This document shows positions 55,818-64,000 of a stretch of DNA of 64,000 nucleotides, in pieces. The stretch comes from Virgibacillus natechei (GTDB lineage Bacteria > Bacillota > Bacilli > Bacillales > Amphibacillaceae): contig NZ_CP110224.1 of assembly GCF_026013645.1 (NCBI RefSeq), positions 868,001-932,000 of the forward strand. The letters run 5' to 3'. Numbering within the stretch: the stretch's first letter is position 1; every line of letters starts with the position of its first letter. The notes below the pieces were generated by a model. That model was not told where the DNA came from. It saw nothing but the letters and a program-made list of their open reading frames with translations, and did not search any database. A program made the translations under genes and the position numbers.

Positions 55818-57152
55818 ATGAAGAAGTATTTTAATTTTAGAGAATTAGGTACAAACTATCGAACAGAATTTATGGCAGGATTAACGACATTTTTGGCTAT
55901 GGCATATATTCTTTTTGTCATTCCATCAACCCTAGCATTGACCGGAGTAGAAGATCTGCCTGAAGGGGTAACTCGTATGGATCAGGATGCTGTATTTGTT
56001 GCTACAGCACTAGCTGCAGCTGTTGGCTCCTTATTCATGGGGATAATTGCAAAATATCCGATTGTGCTGGGTCCTGGTATGGGATTAAACGCGTTTTTTG
56101 CCTATACCGTTATGCTTGGTTATGGTATCCCGTGGGAAACGGCCTTATCAGGTGTGTTAGTATCTGGAATTATTTTTGTTATTCTAACGTTAACAGGGAT
56201 TCGGGAAAAAATTATTAATGCCATCCCTGCAAATTTAAAGCTGGCAGTAGGCGCTGGAATCGGTTTATTTATCGCTTTTATCGGTCTGCAAAGTGCAGGT
56301 ATTGTGGTTGGAGACCCCGATACGTTACTGGCTCTAGGTGATATAACATCACCAACTGTGTTACTAGCGATATTTGGGCTTATTGTTTCTGTGGTCTTGC
56401 TTACGCTTGGTATAAAAGCGGGGATATTTTATGGTATGATTCTAACAGTTGTAGTAGGTATTGCTTTTGGTTTAATTGCCGCGCCTTCAGGGGTTGATGG
56501 AATCGTCAGTGGTGTTCCGAGTATCGCACCAACATTTGGGCAGGCGTTTTTAAATTTAGGTGATATTTTCACCATGGAAATGCTTTTGGTTATTTTAACG
56601 TTCTTATTCGTTGACTTCTTTGATACTGCAGGAACGCTGGTTGCAGTAGCGAGGCAAGCTGGTTTGGTGAAAAACAATAAATTGCCTCGTGCCGGAAAGG
56701 CGTTATTCGCTGATTCTGCAGCAACAGTGGTTGGCGCAACGCTCGGTACATCGACAACAACAGCTTATGTAGATTCCGCTGCCGGCGTCGGTGTGGGAGG
56801 TCGAACCGGATTGACAGCCATAGTTGCAGCAGGTTTTTTCCTTTTGGCATTATTCTTCTCTCCATTATTAAGTGTTGTAACAGCAGAAGTAACCGCGCCT
56901 GCATTGATCATTGTCGGTATCATGATGTCATCCGCATTGAAAAATATTGACTGGGATCAATTCGAAATTGCAGTACCGGCATTTTTCACTGTGCTTACGA
57001 TGCCATTAACCTACAGTATTGCGACAGGGATAGCGATTGGGTTTATTTTCTACCCGATAACAATGTTGTTGAAAAAACGTGCAAGCGAGATACACCCGAT
57101 CATGTATGGAATGTTTGTTATCTTTGTGTTGTACTTTATTTTCTTAACTTAG
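55818..57152 (+). CDS. pbuG: Hypoxanthine/guanine permease, NCS2 family
   Basis: A 444-aa protein with about 13 helices of the AzgA/PbuG group. Signature parts: TEFMAGLTTFLAMAYILFVI, GPGMGLNAFFAYTVMLGYGI, LTFLFVDFFDTAGTLVAVAR and GTSTTTAYVDSAAGVGVGGR with GLTAIVAAGFFLLALFFSPL. CAAGGGGGAAG precedes the ATG. The guanine riboswitch upstream supports the substrate call. Confidence 0.93.
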   Translation: MKKYFNFRELGTNYRTEFMAGLTTFLAMAYILFVIPSTLALTGVEDLPEGVTRMDQDAVFVATALAAAVGSLFMGIIAKYPIVLGPGMGLNAFFAYTVMLGYGIPWETALSGVLVSGIIFVILTLTGIREKIINAIPANLKLAVGAGIGLFIAFIGLQSAGIVVGDPDTLLALGDITSPTVLLAIFGLIVSVVLLTLGIKAGIFYGMILTVVVGIAFGLIAAPSGVDGIVSGVPSIAPTFGQAFLNLGDIFTMEMLLVILTFLFVDFFDTAGTLVAVARQAGLVKNNKLPRAGKALFADSAATVVGATLGTSTTTAYVDSAAGVGVGGRTGLTAIVAAGFFLLALFFSPLLSVVTAEVTAPALIIVGIMMSSALKNIDWDQFEIAVPAFFTVLTMPLTYSIATGIAIGFIFYPITMLLKKRASEIHPIMYGMFVIFVLYFIFLT

Positions 57153-57159
57153 ATATAGA

Positions 57160-57194
57160 AAGGCTGATGCAGATTCGTGCATCAGCCTTTTCTT
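57160..57194. terminator. Bidirectional terminator between pbuG and yndM
   Basis: AAAGGCTGATGCA and TGCATCAGCCTTT flank a short loop, followed by TCTTATTTTTTC. It separates convergent genes. Confidence 0.88.
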
Positions 57195-57636
57195 ATTTTT
57201 TCTTACCTTTATGGATAGCTTTTTCCTGTGAAAACTCTGTCTGTAACTGATTCGTTCCGAGGCGGTATTGTTTATTTTCTTTCTCCTTCTCGATTAAAAC
57301 TTTTCTTTTCATATAAATATGGAACACCCCTTCACAAATGGAAAGGAAGAACCCTGTAATAATAGCTGCCGTAAAAGCAGGGAAATTTGCTCCGATAAAA
57401 ACGTAGGATAGAATCCAAATAGATATCGTAGCAAGGCCGAAATCAGCTATCGCAGCAATCGTATTTCCGAACTTGGGGAGGATCAACAAATCTCCGATGA
57501 TATACGCCAGTCCCGTTGTCAGTAAACTAATCAATAACATATCTGTAAAAGTTGGCATATTAAAGGTTGACATAATGGCGAAGACTACAACTGCGGTTAG
57601 TAAAAATTTAATTACAATGGCTGTTACATGTCTCAT
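57193..57636 (-). CDS. yndM: YndM-like DUF2512 membrane protein
   Basis: A 147-aa protein with four helices: VTAIVIKFLLTAVVVFAIMS, LLISLLTTGLAYIIGDLLIL, FGLATISIWILSYVFIGANF and FTAAIITGFFLSICEGVFHI, then a Lys/Glu-rich tail. The family is found in spore-formers; role unknown. AAAGGAC precedes the ATG. Confidence 0.8.
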   Translation of the reverse strand: MRHVTAIVIKFLLTAVVVFAIMSTFNMPTFTDMLLISLLTTGLAYIIGDLLILPKFGNTIAAIADFGLATISIWILSYVFIGANFPAFTAAIITGFFLSICEGVFHIYMKRKVLIEKEKENKQYRLGTNQLQTEFSQEKAIHKGKKK

Positions 57637-57691
57637 GATTCAACGTCCTTTCCATACGGTTGTCTATATAGTATTTGAATTTTTTGGGGGA

Positions 57692-57762
57692 AGGGACAGA
57701 GGGACAGGAACACTGTCCCGTTCATCCTGGTGCTGGGACAATGAACCTGTCCCTCTGTCCCT
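57692..57762. repeat. GGGACAG palindromic intergenic repeat, copy 1
   Basis: AGGGACAGAGGGACAGG (57692-57708) is the exact reverse complement of CCTGTCCCTCTGTCCCT (57746-57762). The inner part also folds (ACTGTCCCG with TGGGACA). The second copy is at 59 kb. Long stem without T-tract, so not a standard terminator. Confidence 0.9.
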
Positions 57763-57899
57763 GTTTTAACACGGTGGAAAAAATAATAATACGAATCTCG
57801 CGTCCACGTGGATTTAGTATTAAGTTCACATTTATAAGAATAAAACTGTTATTATAGAATAGTAGAAAAATTTACAGGATATAAAAGCAGGTGATCTTT

Positions 57900-58517
57900 A
57901 TGAGTTATAAATGGTTGGAGTGGGCAAAGCGGATTCAATCTGTTTCTCAAGCAGGACTAGCCTTTTCAAAGGATGTATATGACAGGGAACGATTTGAAGA
58001 ATTGCGGAGTATTAGTGCAGAGATAATGGAAGAATACACGGATTTGGAAATGGAAAAAATTAAAGAATTATTCACGAATGAAACGGGTTATCAAACGCCA
58101 AAGGTAGATGTTCGTGGGGCAGTTTTTAAAGATAATAAAATCCTATTGGTTAGAGAAAAAATGGATGATAAATGGGCGTTACCCGGTGGATTTTGTGATA
58201 TCGGATTTTCACCTACTGAAAATGTTATAAAGGAAATAAAGGAAGAATCAGGTTATGATGTTGTATATAATAGGCTTCTAGCCGTGTTGGATACGAATAA
58301 ACATGCCCATCCACCGCTGCCTTATCATTATTATAAACTATTTATTCATTGCGAAATTATTGGTGGACATGCAAGCAATGGTGTAGAAACGAAGGATGTT
58401 GAATTTTTTTCTGAAAGTAATTTGCCTATACTTTCTACTGGCAGAAACACAGAAGCACAAATTCAGATGCTTTTTGACTTTTTGCGAAATCCGGGTGAAG
58501 ATACAATGATAGATTAA
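57900..58517 (+). CDS. NUDIX hydrolase with an N-terminal helical domain
   Basis: A 205-aa enzyme. The N-terminal helical domain (about 1-60: YKWLEWAKRIQSVSQAGLAF) precedes a Nudix fold: VRGAVFKDNKILLVREKM and Nudix box GGFCDIGFSPTENVIKEIKE followed by ESG. The box has Lys in place of the usual Arg and Asp for an outer Glu, within family tolerance. Such proteins hydrolyse ADP-ribose or nucleoside diphosphates. I chose ATG 57900, with AGGTGATC upstream; the GTG at 57891 lies inside that site. Confidence 0.85.
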   Translation: MSYKWLEWAKRIQSVSQAGLAFSKDVYDRERFEELRSISAEIMEEYTDLEMEKIKELFTNETGYQTPKVDVRGAVFKDNKILLVREKMDDKWALPGGFCDIGFSPTENVIKEIKEESGYDVVYNRLLAVLDTNKHAHPPLPYHYYKLFIHCEIIGGHASNGVETKDVEFFSESNLPILSTGRNTEAQIQMLFDFLRNPGEDTMID

Positions 58518-58595
58518 AGCATGTTCCATCTCGTAAAAGAAGCATTCGTAGATCATAGATAGGTGTCTAATTAAAAGTCAAAAGGAGACTTTATA

Positions 58596-59033
58596 ATGGA
58601 AAAAGTAACAATCAAAGAACTTCAATCACAGGATGAAATCACTCAGGCATTTTCAGTCATGAATCAGCTTCGTACGCATCTTGATGAAAATAGCTACCTC
58701 AAGTTAGTGACCGAAGCTATGGAAAAAGATATGTACAGACTGTTTGCCTTATACGACCAGGATGAGGTTGTAGCAGTTATTGGATTCAAGCCTATGATAA
58801 CACTCTATTATGGCCGTTTTGTCTGGGTCTGCGACTTAGTAACTAGCGAAAGCGAACGATCAAACGGACACGGTGAGAAACTTCTTTCATTTGTGCATGA
58901 ATGGGCGAAGGAAAATGGGTATGAAAATGTAGCCCTATCATCTGGGCTAAAACGTACAGAAGCTCATCGTTTTTATGAAGAGAAAATGAATTATGATAAA
59001 GTGAGTTATGTGTTTAAGACAGCTTTGGAATAA
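58596..59033 (+). CDS. GNAT-family N-acetyltransferase
   Basis: A 145-aa acetyltransferase. The acetyl-CoA binding part is [20 protein letters not shown], with the R/Q-x-x-G-x-G/A loop appearing as RSNGHGE, then [20 protein letters not shown] and EEKMNYDK. The substrate is unknown. AAAAGGAG precedes the ATG. Single-gene unit. Confidence 0.82.
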   Translation: MEKVTIKELQSQDEITQAFSVMNQLRTHLDENSYLKLVTEAMEKDMYRLFALYDQDEVVAVIGFKPMITLYYGRFVWVCDLVTSESERSNGHGEKLLSFVHEWAKENGYENVALSSGLKRTEAHRFYEEKMNYDKVSYVFKTALE

Positions 59034-59041
59034 ATTTTTTC

Positions 59042-59141
59042 AGGGGGGACAGAGGGAGGGGGGACAGAGGGACAGGAACACTGTCCCGTTTATCCTGGTG
59101 CTGGGACAATGAACCTGTCCCTCTGTCCCCCCTCTGTCCCC
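59042..59141. repeat. GGGACAG palindromic intergenic repeat, copy 2
   Basis: The same palindrome as copy 1, with an extra outer GGGGGGACAGAGGGA on the left and its counterpart on the right, so nearly 100 bp are self-complementary. It lies between the convergent GNAT and MFS genes and may also act in transcript ends. Confidence 0.88.
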
Positions 59142-59152
59142 ACTCACTTTCC

Positions 59153-60325
59153 CTATGATCGCTCACCAGATGGAATTTCTTTTCCGTAAGGCAGCACGTG
59201 ATAAACAATAAGAAATATCGTTCCAACCAATGCAAGGCTTCCCATTCCAAAATACAATGTTCCCCCGCCAAAGGAATCGAATATCGCACCACCCATAAGT
59301 GATCCTACAATTCCGGATACGCCGAAAAATGTTGCGAAGAATACAAGATGGCCGGTTGATTGTAGGAGACTAGGGATTAATCGTGTCACATAGCTAAATG
59401 CAGCTATGTAAAACACGCCAAATGTCAGTCCATGCAAGAATTGGAGTGCAATGATATATACTGGCTCCTCAACAGCTGCAAACATAAACCAACGCATACT
59501 ATACAAAATACCTGCAGTGATAATAAAAATTAATGGATGGTATTTTTTGAACCAAAAGCCGGCAAAGGCAAACATAGCAGCTTCCGTAGCAACGCCCACA
59601 AACCACGCGACACCGACCAAGCCTTCACTACCGCCAAGCTGTTCGATATACAATCCTATAAAACTATCATTTGCACGATGTCCAATTGTTATAAACAGAA
59701 TAAGTACTAAAAAGATAAGGAATGGTTTATTTTTAATAATTTGTCCGACATCTTTCAGCTGGACAGGCTCTGAATCCACCTTTACATCTTTTAAGCGAAA
59801 CACGACGAGCAATGCCATTGTTCCAAAAAATAAATATGGGATGATCATATACTGAATACCAATATTTGCAAGCACTTCTCCAACGATAAGCGCTGATGTA
59901 GCAAAACCGATTGATCCCCATGTACGGATGCTTCCAAATGGTACCTTGAGATCGTCTGCACGCCGCTGTGCAAGGCTGTCACCAAGTGCACCAATTGGGG
60001 TGGTGAAAAAATAGAAAACGGCTCCCATCGATATGATCGAAATTAACGTATTCATTTGGAAAAAGAGCGTGCTTCCGATGAGAAGCCCAATAATACAAAT
60101 TAATAGAACCCATTTTACAGTTTTATATTTATCACTTAAATAACCAAAAAATGGCTGGGCGAAAATAGAAGCAAGTGGGCCGACCGCGAGCACCCAGCCG
60201 ATTTCAGTTCCATTTAATCCTTGATACTGCAAATATAATGGTAAAAAACTAAGAATAACCGTATTTGAAGCATGAAAGCTGAATAATAGCATTTTTAATG
60301 GTACCAATGATTCGCTTTTTGCCAT
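59153..60325 (-). CDS. MFS transporter, HcaT/LacY-like
   Basis: A 390-aa protein with 12 helices. N-terminal half: LLFSFHASNTVILSFLPLYL, then LAVGPLASIFAQPFFGYLSD with the DK motif of MFS loop 2-3 (SDKYKTVKW). C-terminal half: LQFLHGLTFGVFYIAAFSYV. It resembles sugar or aromatic acid symporters; the substrate cannot be told. I chose ATG 60325, with AGGAG 8 nt upstream on the minus strand, over a GTG three codons earlier. Confidence 0.87.
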   Translation of the reverse strand: MAKSESLVPLKMLLFSFHASNTVILSFLPLYLQYQGLNGTEIGWVLAVGPLASIFAQPFFGYLSDKYKTVKWVLLICIIGLLIGSTLFFQMNTLISIISMGAVFYFFTTPIGALGDSLAQRRADDLKVPFGSIRTWGSIGFATSALIVGEVLANIGIQYMIIPYLFFGTMALLVVFRLKDVKVDSEPVQLKDVGQIIKNKPFLIFLVLILFITIGHRANDSFIGLYIEQLGGSEGLVGVAWFVGVATEAAMFAFAGFWFKKYHPLIFIITAGILYSMRWFMFAAVEEPVYIIALQFLHGLTFGVFYIAAFSYVTRLIPSLLQSTGHLVFFATFFGVSGIVGSLMGGAIFDSFGGGTLYFGMGSLALVGTIFLIVYHVLPYGKEIPSGERS

Positions 60326-60503
60326 GTCACTCACTCCTGACTTAATCGTTCCTATCTATGTTTATTTTAAACCCAGATTCTACAACTATACCATTTTTAG
60401 CAGTTAAAGTCTGTAAATGAATTGAATTAGAGAAAAACATCAAGTATAGGGAAACCATATCATAAGCTATGTATAAGTGAATAAATACCTGGAGGGATAA
60501 CGT

Positions 60504-61214
60504 GTGAAACCGTTAATCGGAATAACATCATCTATGGAAGTGGACCAATCGCATTATGCAGTTGCCAATCGAAATGTGGAAGCTATTTTACGAGCAGGGG
60601 GAATGCCTGTCATGTTGCCTTATTTTTTAGAAGAAGGTGATGTGGATCAGATTGCCAATCAGATTGATGGCTTATACGCAACAGGTGGATATGATATTGA
60701 TCCAACATTGTTCGGGGAAGAGCCGCATCCTAATCTTGGTACGATTATTCCCGCACGTGATCAATCTGAAATTATACTTATGACAAAGCTGATTGAAATG
60801 GGCAAACCGATTCTTGGTGTATGCCGGGGTGCCCAAACGTTGAACATTGCGGCGGGTGGGGATATGTATCAGGATATCTACGCCCAAATCAATCAAGAGC
60901 TACTTCAGCATTCGCAAAAAGCGCCACGGGATCATGGCTCTCATTTTGTGTATGTATCACAAGGATCACTGCTTCATAAACTTACTGGTTCAGAGAAGTT
61001 TCGTGTAAATAGTATGCATCATCAGGCAAACAGGGACGTATCTGGATCTTTTCAAATCAGTGGAAAAGCAAGTGATGGGGTTGTGGAAGCAGTTGAAAGC
61101 AAAAAGCATCCTTTCGCTCTTGGGTTGCAGTGGCACCCAGAAGCAATGGCGACAACGGATGACGTAGCTTCACTTAATATCTATGAAGGATTTATTGCGG
61201 CTTGTGGAAAGTAG
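60504..61214 (+). CDS. Gamma-glutamyl-gamma-aminobutyrate hydrolase family (peptidase C26)
   Basis: A 236-aa class I glutamine amidotransferase-like hydrolase, PuuD type. Nucleophile Cys in ILGVCRGAQTLNIAAGG (about 113), His/Glu in ALGLQWHPEAM; also GLYATGGYDIDPTLFGEEP. PuuD cleaves gamma-glutamyl-GABA in putrescine breakdown; relatives act on other gamma-glutamyl amides. GTG start after CTGGAGG. No other puu gene nearby. Confidence 0.87.
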   Translation: MKPLIGITSSMEVDQSHYAVANRNVEAILRAGGMPVMLPYFLEEGDVDQIANQIDGLYATGGYDIDPTLFGEEPHPNLGTIIPARDQSEIILMTKLIEMGKPILGVCRGAQTLNIAAGGDMYQDIYAQINQELLQHSQKAPRDHGSHFVYVSQGSLLHKLTGSEKFRVNSMHHQANRDVSGSFQISGKASDGVVEAVESKKHPFALGLQWHPEAMATTDDVASLNIYEGFIAACGK

Positions 61215-61260
61215 CGGAGAGTTGAGAAAGCGTGCGTTGTTAGTAGCACGCTTTCTCAGA

Positions 61261-61788
61261 TTACTTCTCCCAAACTGCTTCAATAAATTCATCCCTGCCT
61301 GATCTAGCACGGTCTTCCTTATATTCCTGTTCATTTTTTATATAAAAGTCCTGATGATATTCTTCCGCAGGGTAAAACACCGCAACTGGTAAAATTTGCG
61401 TAACAATTGGTTTGGGAAATTTCCCACTTTGCTCAAGCTCCTGCTTCGAAACTTCTGCTGCTCCCTGTTGTTTGTTATCATGGTAAAAAATCGCTGCACG
61501 GTATGAATCACCACGATCTTGGAACTGCCCACCATCATCTGTTGGATCAATTTGCTGCCAAAAGATTTTTAGAATTTCCTTGTAAGCAATGATACTTGGA
61601 TCATAAGTAATTTCCACTGCTTCATAATGACCAGAATCTCCTTTTTTGACATCTTCATAAGTTGGATTTTCAAGGTGTCCGCCAGTATAACCAGAAACAA
61701 CACCATGAACCCCATCCCATTGATCGAATGGTTTCACCATACACCAGAAACATCCGCCAGCGAATGTTGCCTTTTTAAGTTCAGTCAA
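61261..61788 (-). CDS. msrA: Peptide methionine sulfoxide reductase A
   Basis: A 175-aa enzyme repairing methionine S-sulfoxide in proteins. Active-site motif [10 protein letters not shown] with the catalytic Cys first, and [20 protein letters not shown]. The usual motif continues FWCME; here it is [10 protein letters not shown], so Val replaces the Glu. The start is TTG 61788, behind TAGGAGG on the minus strand; the longer frame upstream (to 61929) runs into the neighbouring promoter and has no such site. Divergent from the MOSC-like gene. Confidence 0.93.
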   Translation of the reverse strand: MTELKKATFAGGCFWCMVKPFDQWDGVHGVVSGYTGGHLENPTYEDVKKGDSGHYEAVEITYDPSIIAYKEILKIFWQQIDPTDDGGQFQDRGDSYRAAIFYHDNKQQGAAEVSKQELEQSGKFPKPIVTQILPVAVFYPAEEYHQDFYIKNEQEYKEDRARSGRDEFIEAVWEK

Positions 61789-61870
61789 ATGATTTCCTCC
61801 TATATAGTTACATTTGCATAATTTTTCAAGTAGAATAAAGATACTATAACATAACGTAGGGGTAGGTGAC

Positions 61871-62470
61871 ATGATGGAAGAACCATATGTACATAAACTA
61901 TTTATCGAAAAGGTGGAGCAAGATGCCAAAAAGAAAATCTGGTTAAGTAAAAATGGATTCGCAGGCGAAATTGCTGATCCAGACAGAGCAGTATTTGCTT
62001 ATCCAATAAAACATTATACCGATTTGGAATCCATTGATATGGGAGCTATGGGTGAAAATTTTGCCGTTCTGGAAATGGATGAATTCACAATTTGCATTGG
62101 TGATACATTTCAAATAGGTGACGCGATTATACAAGTTTCACAGCCTTATCAACCGTACTGGAACCAGACGGATAGGGAATTCGCAAAAAACATTCAAGAA
62201 AGCGGACGCACTGGCTGGTATTTCCGGGTATTGCAGGAAGGCAACGTGAAGCCAGAAACTGATATGGAATTAATAGAACAACCATACCCACAATGGTCCA
62301 TCGGTGCTTGCAATGAAGTCATGTTCGTATATAAGGAGGATCTACGATTAGCAGATGATCTCTTATCTTGTGACTTATTAGCTGAAATGTGGAAACGGCC
62401 CTTGCATAAGCGTCTAGGTGGCCGAGTTGCTTTGGAAGAGAAGATGATTTATGGTCAAAGTAAAGTTTGA
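61871..62470 (+). CDS. MOSC-domain-like protein lacking the usual cysteine
   Basis: A 199-aa protein of the YiiM/MOSC type. [20 protein letters not shown] corresponds to the family's G(I/F)xGD region and [10 protein letters not shown] to GENL. MOSC proteins carry a conserved Cys in a QPRxPCxK motif for sulfur or molybdenum ligands; here the segment reads [12 protein letters not shown], so Tyr occupies the Cys position. Hence metal-sulfur chemistry is doubtful. GGTAGGTGAC precedes the ATG. Confidence 0.8.
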   Translation: MMEEPYVHKLFIEKVEQDAKKKIWLSKNGFAGEIADPDRAVFAYPIKHYTDLESIDMGAMGENFAVLEMDEFTICIGDTFQIGDAIIQVSQPYQPYWNQTDREFAKNIQESGRTGWYFRVLQEGNVKPETDMELIEQPYPQWSIGACNEVMFVYKEDLRLADDLLSCDLLAEMWKRPLHKRLGGRVALEEKMIYGQSKV

Positions 62471-62606
62471 ATTGGCTACCGTTTCTTATTATGAAAATCG
62501 ATTATGGCTGTAGATAAGTGATAGAACGAAAAAATCTATTCCTCATGTTTCTTATTTTTTTTCATATAATAAGTTATCTTGGGTAGGAAATGAGGAGGGT
62601 GTCACG

Positions 62607-63257
62607 TTGTTAGAAAATGCATTTGTCATGGTTGCGATCATACTTATAATAAATATTGTTTATGTCACGTTATCTACAATTCGTATGATACTTACATTAA
62701 AAGGCCGCAGGTATATAGCTGCATTAGTTAGTATGTTCGAAATCGTGATGTATGTTATAGGTCTTGGGCTTGTACTTGATAATCTAGACCAGATTCAGAA
62801 CGTTATCGCTTATGCAGTCGGTTTTGCTGCTGGTGTAGTAATTGGTACGAAAATAGAAGAAAAACTGGCATTAGGATATATTACCGTGAATGTGATTTCA
62901 TCTAATCCAGACCTTGAATTTACACGAAAGTTACGAGATAAAGGGTATGGTGTGACGAGCTCGTTTGCTTATGGGATGGATGGGGATCGCCTGACAATGC
63001 AAATTTTAACACCAAGAAAATATGAGCTCAGGTTATATGAAGCAATAAAAACAATTGATTCAAAAGCGTTTATTATTTCCTACGAACCGAAGCAAATCCA
63101 TGGTGGCTTCTGGGTGAAGCAGGTGCGTAAAGGGAAATTAATGAATCCAAAGAAGGGTAATGAAAGTAACCCTGGTAACGTGGCAGCCAGTACAAAACCT
63201 TCTGCACAGACAACAGAAATAGGGGTGGATAACGAAAGTGAAACGAAGAATGATTAA
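62607..63257 (+). CDS. UPF0316/DUF2179 membrane protein (YebE-like)
   Basis: A 216-aa protein with three helices (about 5-25, 38-58 and 62-82) and a DUF2179 domain ([20 protein letters not shown]). Opening [20 protein letters not shown] and [13 protein letters not shown] are typical of UPF0316. DUF2179 domains in YitT relatives are thought to bind small ligands. TTG start after GAGGAGGGTG. The last 40 residues are a low-complexity tail. Confidence 0.85.
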   Translation: MLENAFVMVAIILIINIVYVTLSTIRMILTLKGRRYIAALVSMFEIVMYVIGLGLVLDNLDQIQNVIAYAVGFAAGVVIGTKIEEKLALGYITVNVISSNPDLEFTRKLRDKGYGVTSSFAYGMDGDRLTMQILTPRKYELRLYEAIKTIDSKAFIISYEPKQIHGGFWVKQVRKGKLMNPKKGNESNPGNVAASTKPSAQTTEIGVDNESETKND

Positions 63258-63318
63258 AAAAATAAAAGTTACGCTATAGTAATGAAGTAGAACGAGCTGG
63301 GAAACAGCCCAAAAAAAT

Positions 63319-63354
63319 CCCCCTTTCCTGATACGGTCTAAGGGAGGATTTTTT
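63319..63354. terminator. Bidirectional terminator between UPF0316 and aldo/keto reductase genes
   Basis: AAAAAATCCCCCTTT pairs with AAGGGAGGATTTTTT around a CCTGATACGGTCT loop. T-tracts on both strands. Confidence 0.8.
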
Positions 63355-63401
63355 TATCGCAGTTTAAGGGGGCAGCAAACCCCACTAAAAGAAGTTTTAC
63401 T

Positions 63402-64000
63402 TTATCGATTGTTATTTTCACTTGGTACTTGATTATTTCGTTCGTTCCGGTCTAAGGTTGCGATCTGATCCATGTCTGCTTTCCTAAGCTCAAAATCAAA
63501 AACATCATAGTTTTCCTGCATGCGCGAAGGTGTCACCGTTTTGGGAATCACAACGACGTCTGATTGTAGATGCCAGCGAAGAATGACTTGTGCTGGTGTC
63601 TTCCCATATTTATCGGCTATTTCTTGAATCACGTCATTCTGCATAACCTTGGTACCATTCATTAATGGACTATATGCTTCCAGTTGAATGTCATGGTCTT
63701 TACAAAATTGCCTTAACTCTTTTTGTTGTAAATAAGGGTGAAACTCGACCTGGTTAACAGCTGGCTTGACTTCACACTCATCCATGATCCGGTTTAGGTG
63801 TTCGATATCAAAGTTACAAACTCCAATTGCCTTTGCACGTCCATCTTTATAGATTTTTTCCAGAGCTTTGTATGTTTCTACATACGTGTCAAACTTCGGT
63901 GTAGGCCAATGGATAAGATACAGGTCAACATAATCGAGCCCTAGTTTTTCGAGACTTGCATCAAATGCTTTTAATGTATTTTCATAACCTTGATCTGCAT
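63402..64000 (-). CDS. Aldo/keto reductase (5' part outside the window)
   Basis: About 199 C-terminal residues are visible; the reading frame enters from beyond 64000. Family features in order: LGLDYVDLYLIHWPTP, GRAKAIGVCNFDIEHL, NQVEFHPYLQQKELRQFCKD, EAYSPLMNG, and the NADPH-binding VIPKTVTPSRMQENYDVFDF. This fits the AKR5 group (YvgN/YtbE-like glyoxal or methylglyoxal reductases). The catalytic Asp/Tyr/Lys lie outside; His of LIHWP is present. Confidence 0.9.
   Translation of the reverse strand, partial: ADQGYENTLKAFDASLEKLGLDYVDLYLIHWPTPKFDTYVETYKALEKIYKDGRAKAIGVCNFDIEHLNRIMDECEVKPAVNQVEFHPYLQQKELRQFCKDHDIQLEAYSPLMNGTKVMQNDVIQEIADKYGKTPAQVILRWHLQSDVVVIPKTVTPSRMQENYDVFDFELRKADMDQIATLDRNERNNQVPSENNNR

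Noticed and set aside
61789..61929. Longer MsrA N-terminus
   Set aside because: It would include the divergent promoter region and has no ribosome binding site; TTG 61788 follows TAGGAGG.

Overview
The window looks like chromosome of a low-GC, endospore-forming Bacillaceae member. It carries a GerA-type germinant receptor operon, a SpoVAF-like protein, CotF-like coat proteins, a YtvI remnant and YqjF, YndM and DUF3231 families. Strong AGGAGG ribosome binding sites and frequent GTG/TTG starts fit this. A Virgibacillus/Oceanobacillus-like genus is plausible but is inference only. I saw no rRNA or tRNA gene.

Layout. 1-1.2 kb: the start of a probable CwlJ-type hydrolase and a Fic gene broken by one nonsense codon. 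1.1-17.3 kb: a complete type I-C CRISPR-Cas locus (cas3-cas5c-cas8c with internal cas11c-cas7-cas4-cas1-cas2, leader, then 99 full repeats plus one decayed repeat). It lies between two directly oriented copies of an IS30-family left end. 17.3-18.1 kb: a decayed IS30 transposase joined through a perfect 42-bp palindrome to the C-terminal half of a YtvI-like protein. 18.3-30 kb: housekeeping and membrane genes, including YqjF, AtzG-like plus amidase, SpoVAF-like, two FluC proteins (one internally deleted), a DMT exporter, a CstR-like repressor followed by a membrane protein and a TlpA-type thioredoxin, coat proteins and FetAB. A catalase stub with an intact start lies at 21.3-21.4 kb. 30.3-37.2 kb: an App/Opp oligopeptide ABC operon in order D-F-A-B-C, interrupted by a non-coding repeat element. 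37.4-40 kb: tandem DUF3231 genes. 40.8-44.8 kb: gerA-type operon with a small fourth gene. 44.8-48.5 kb: amidase and AbgT transporter. 49-53.5 kb: MoxR/DUF58/transglutaminase operon. 53.6-57.2 kb: guaA and pbuG, each behind its own guanine riboswitch. 57.2-64 kb: YndM, NUDIX, GNAT, MFS, a C26 peptidase, MsrA, a MOSC-like protein, a UPF0316 protein and a partial aldo/keto reductase.

Functional themes. The CRISPR locus appears complete for adaptation (Cas1, Cas2, Cas4), crRNA processing (Cas5c), surveillance (Cas8c, Cas11c, Cas7) and destruction (Cas3). Several spacers translate into phage-like peptides. The two riboswitches tie GMP synthesis and purine uptake to one ligand. Intergenic space is rich in repeats: MITE-like elements, a GC-rich module at three loci, a 163-bp tandem repeat, a 42-bp minisatellite in the guaA leader and GGGACAG palindromes.

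No clearly new defence or metabolic system was found. The points most worth a second look are the IS30-bracketed CRISPR locus and its palindromic scar, the 49-bp spacer with internal repeats, the deleted FluC copy, the one-cysteine CstR-like cassette and the repeat insertion between the guaA riboswitch and its gene.
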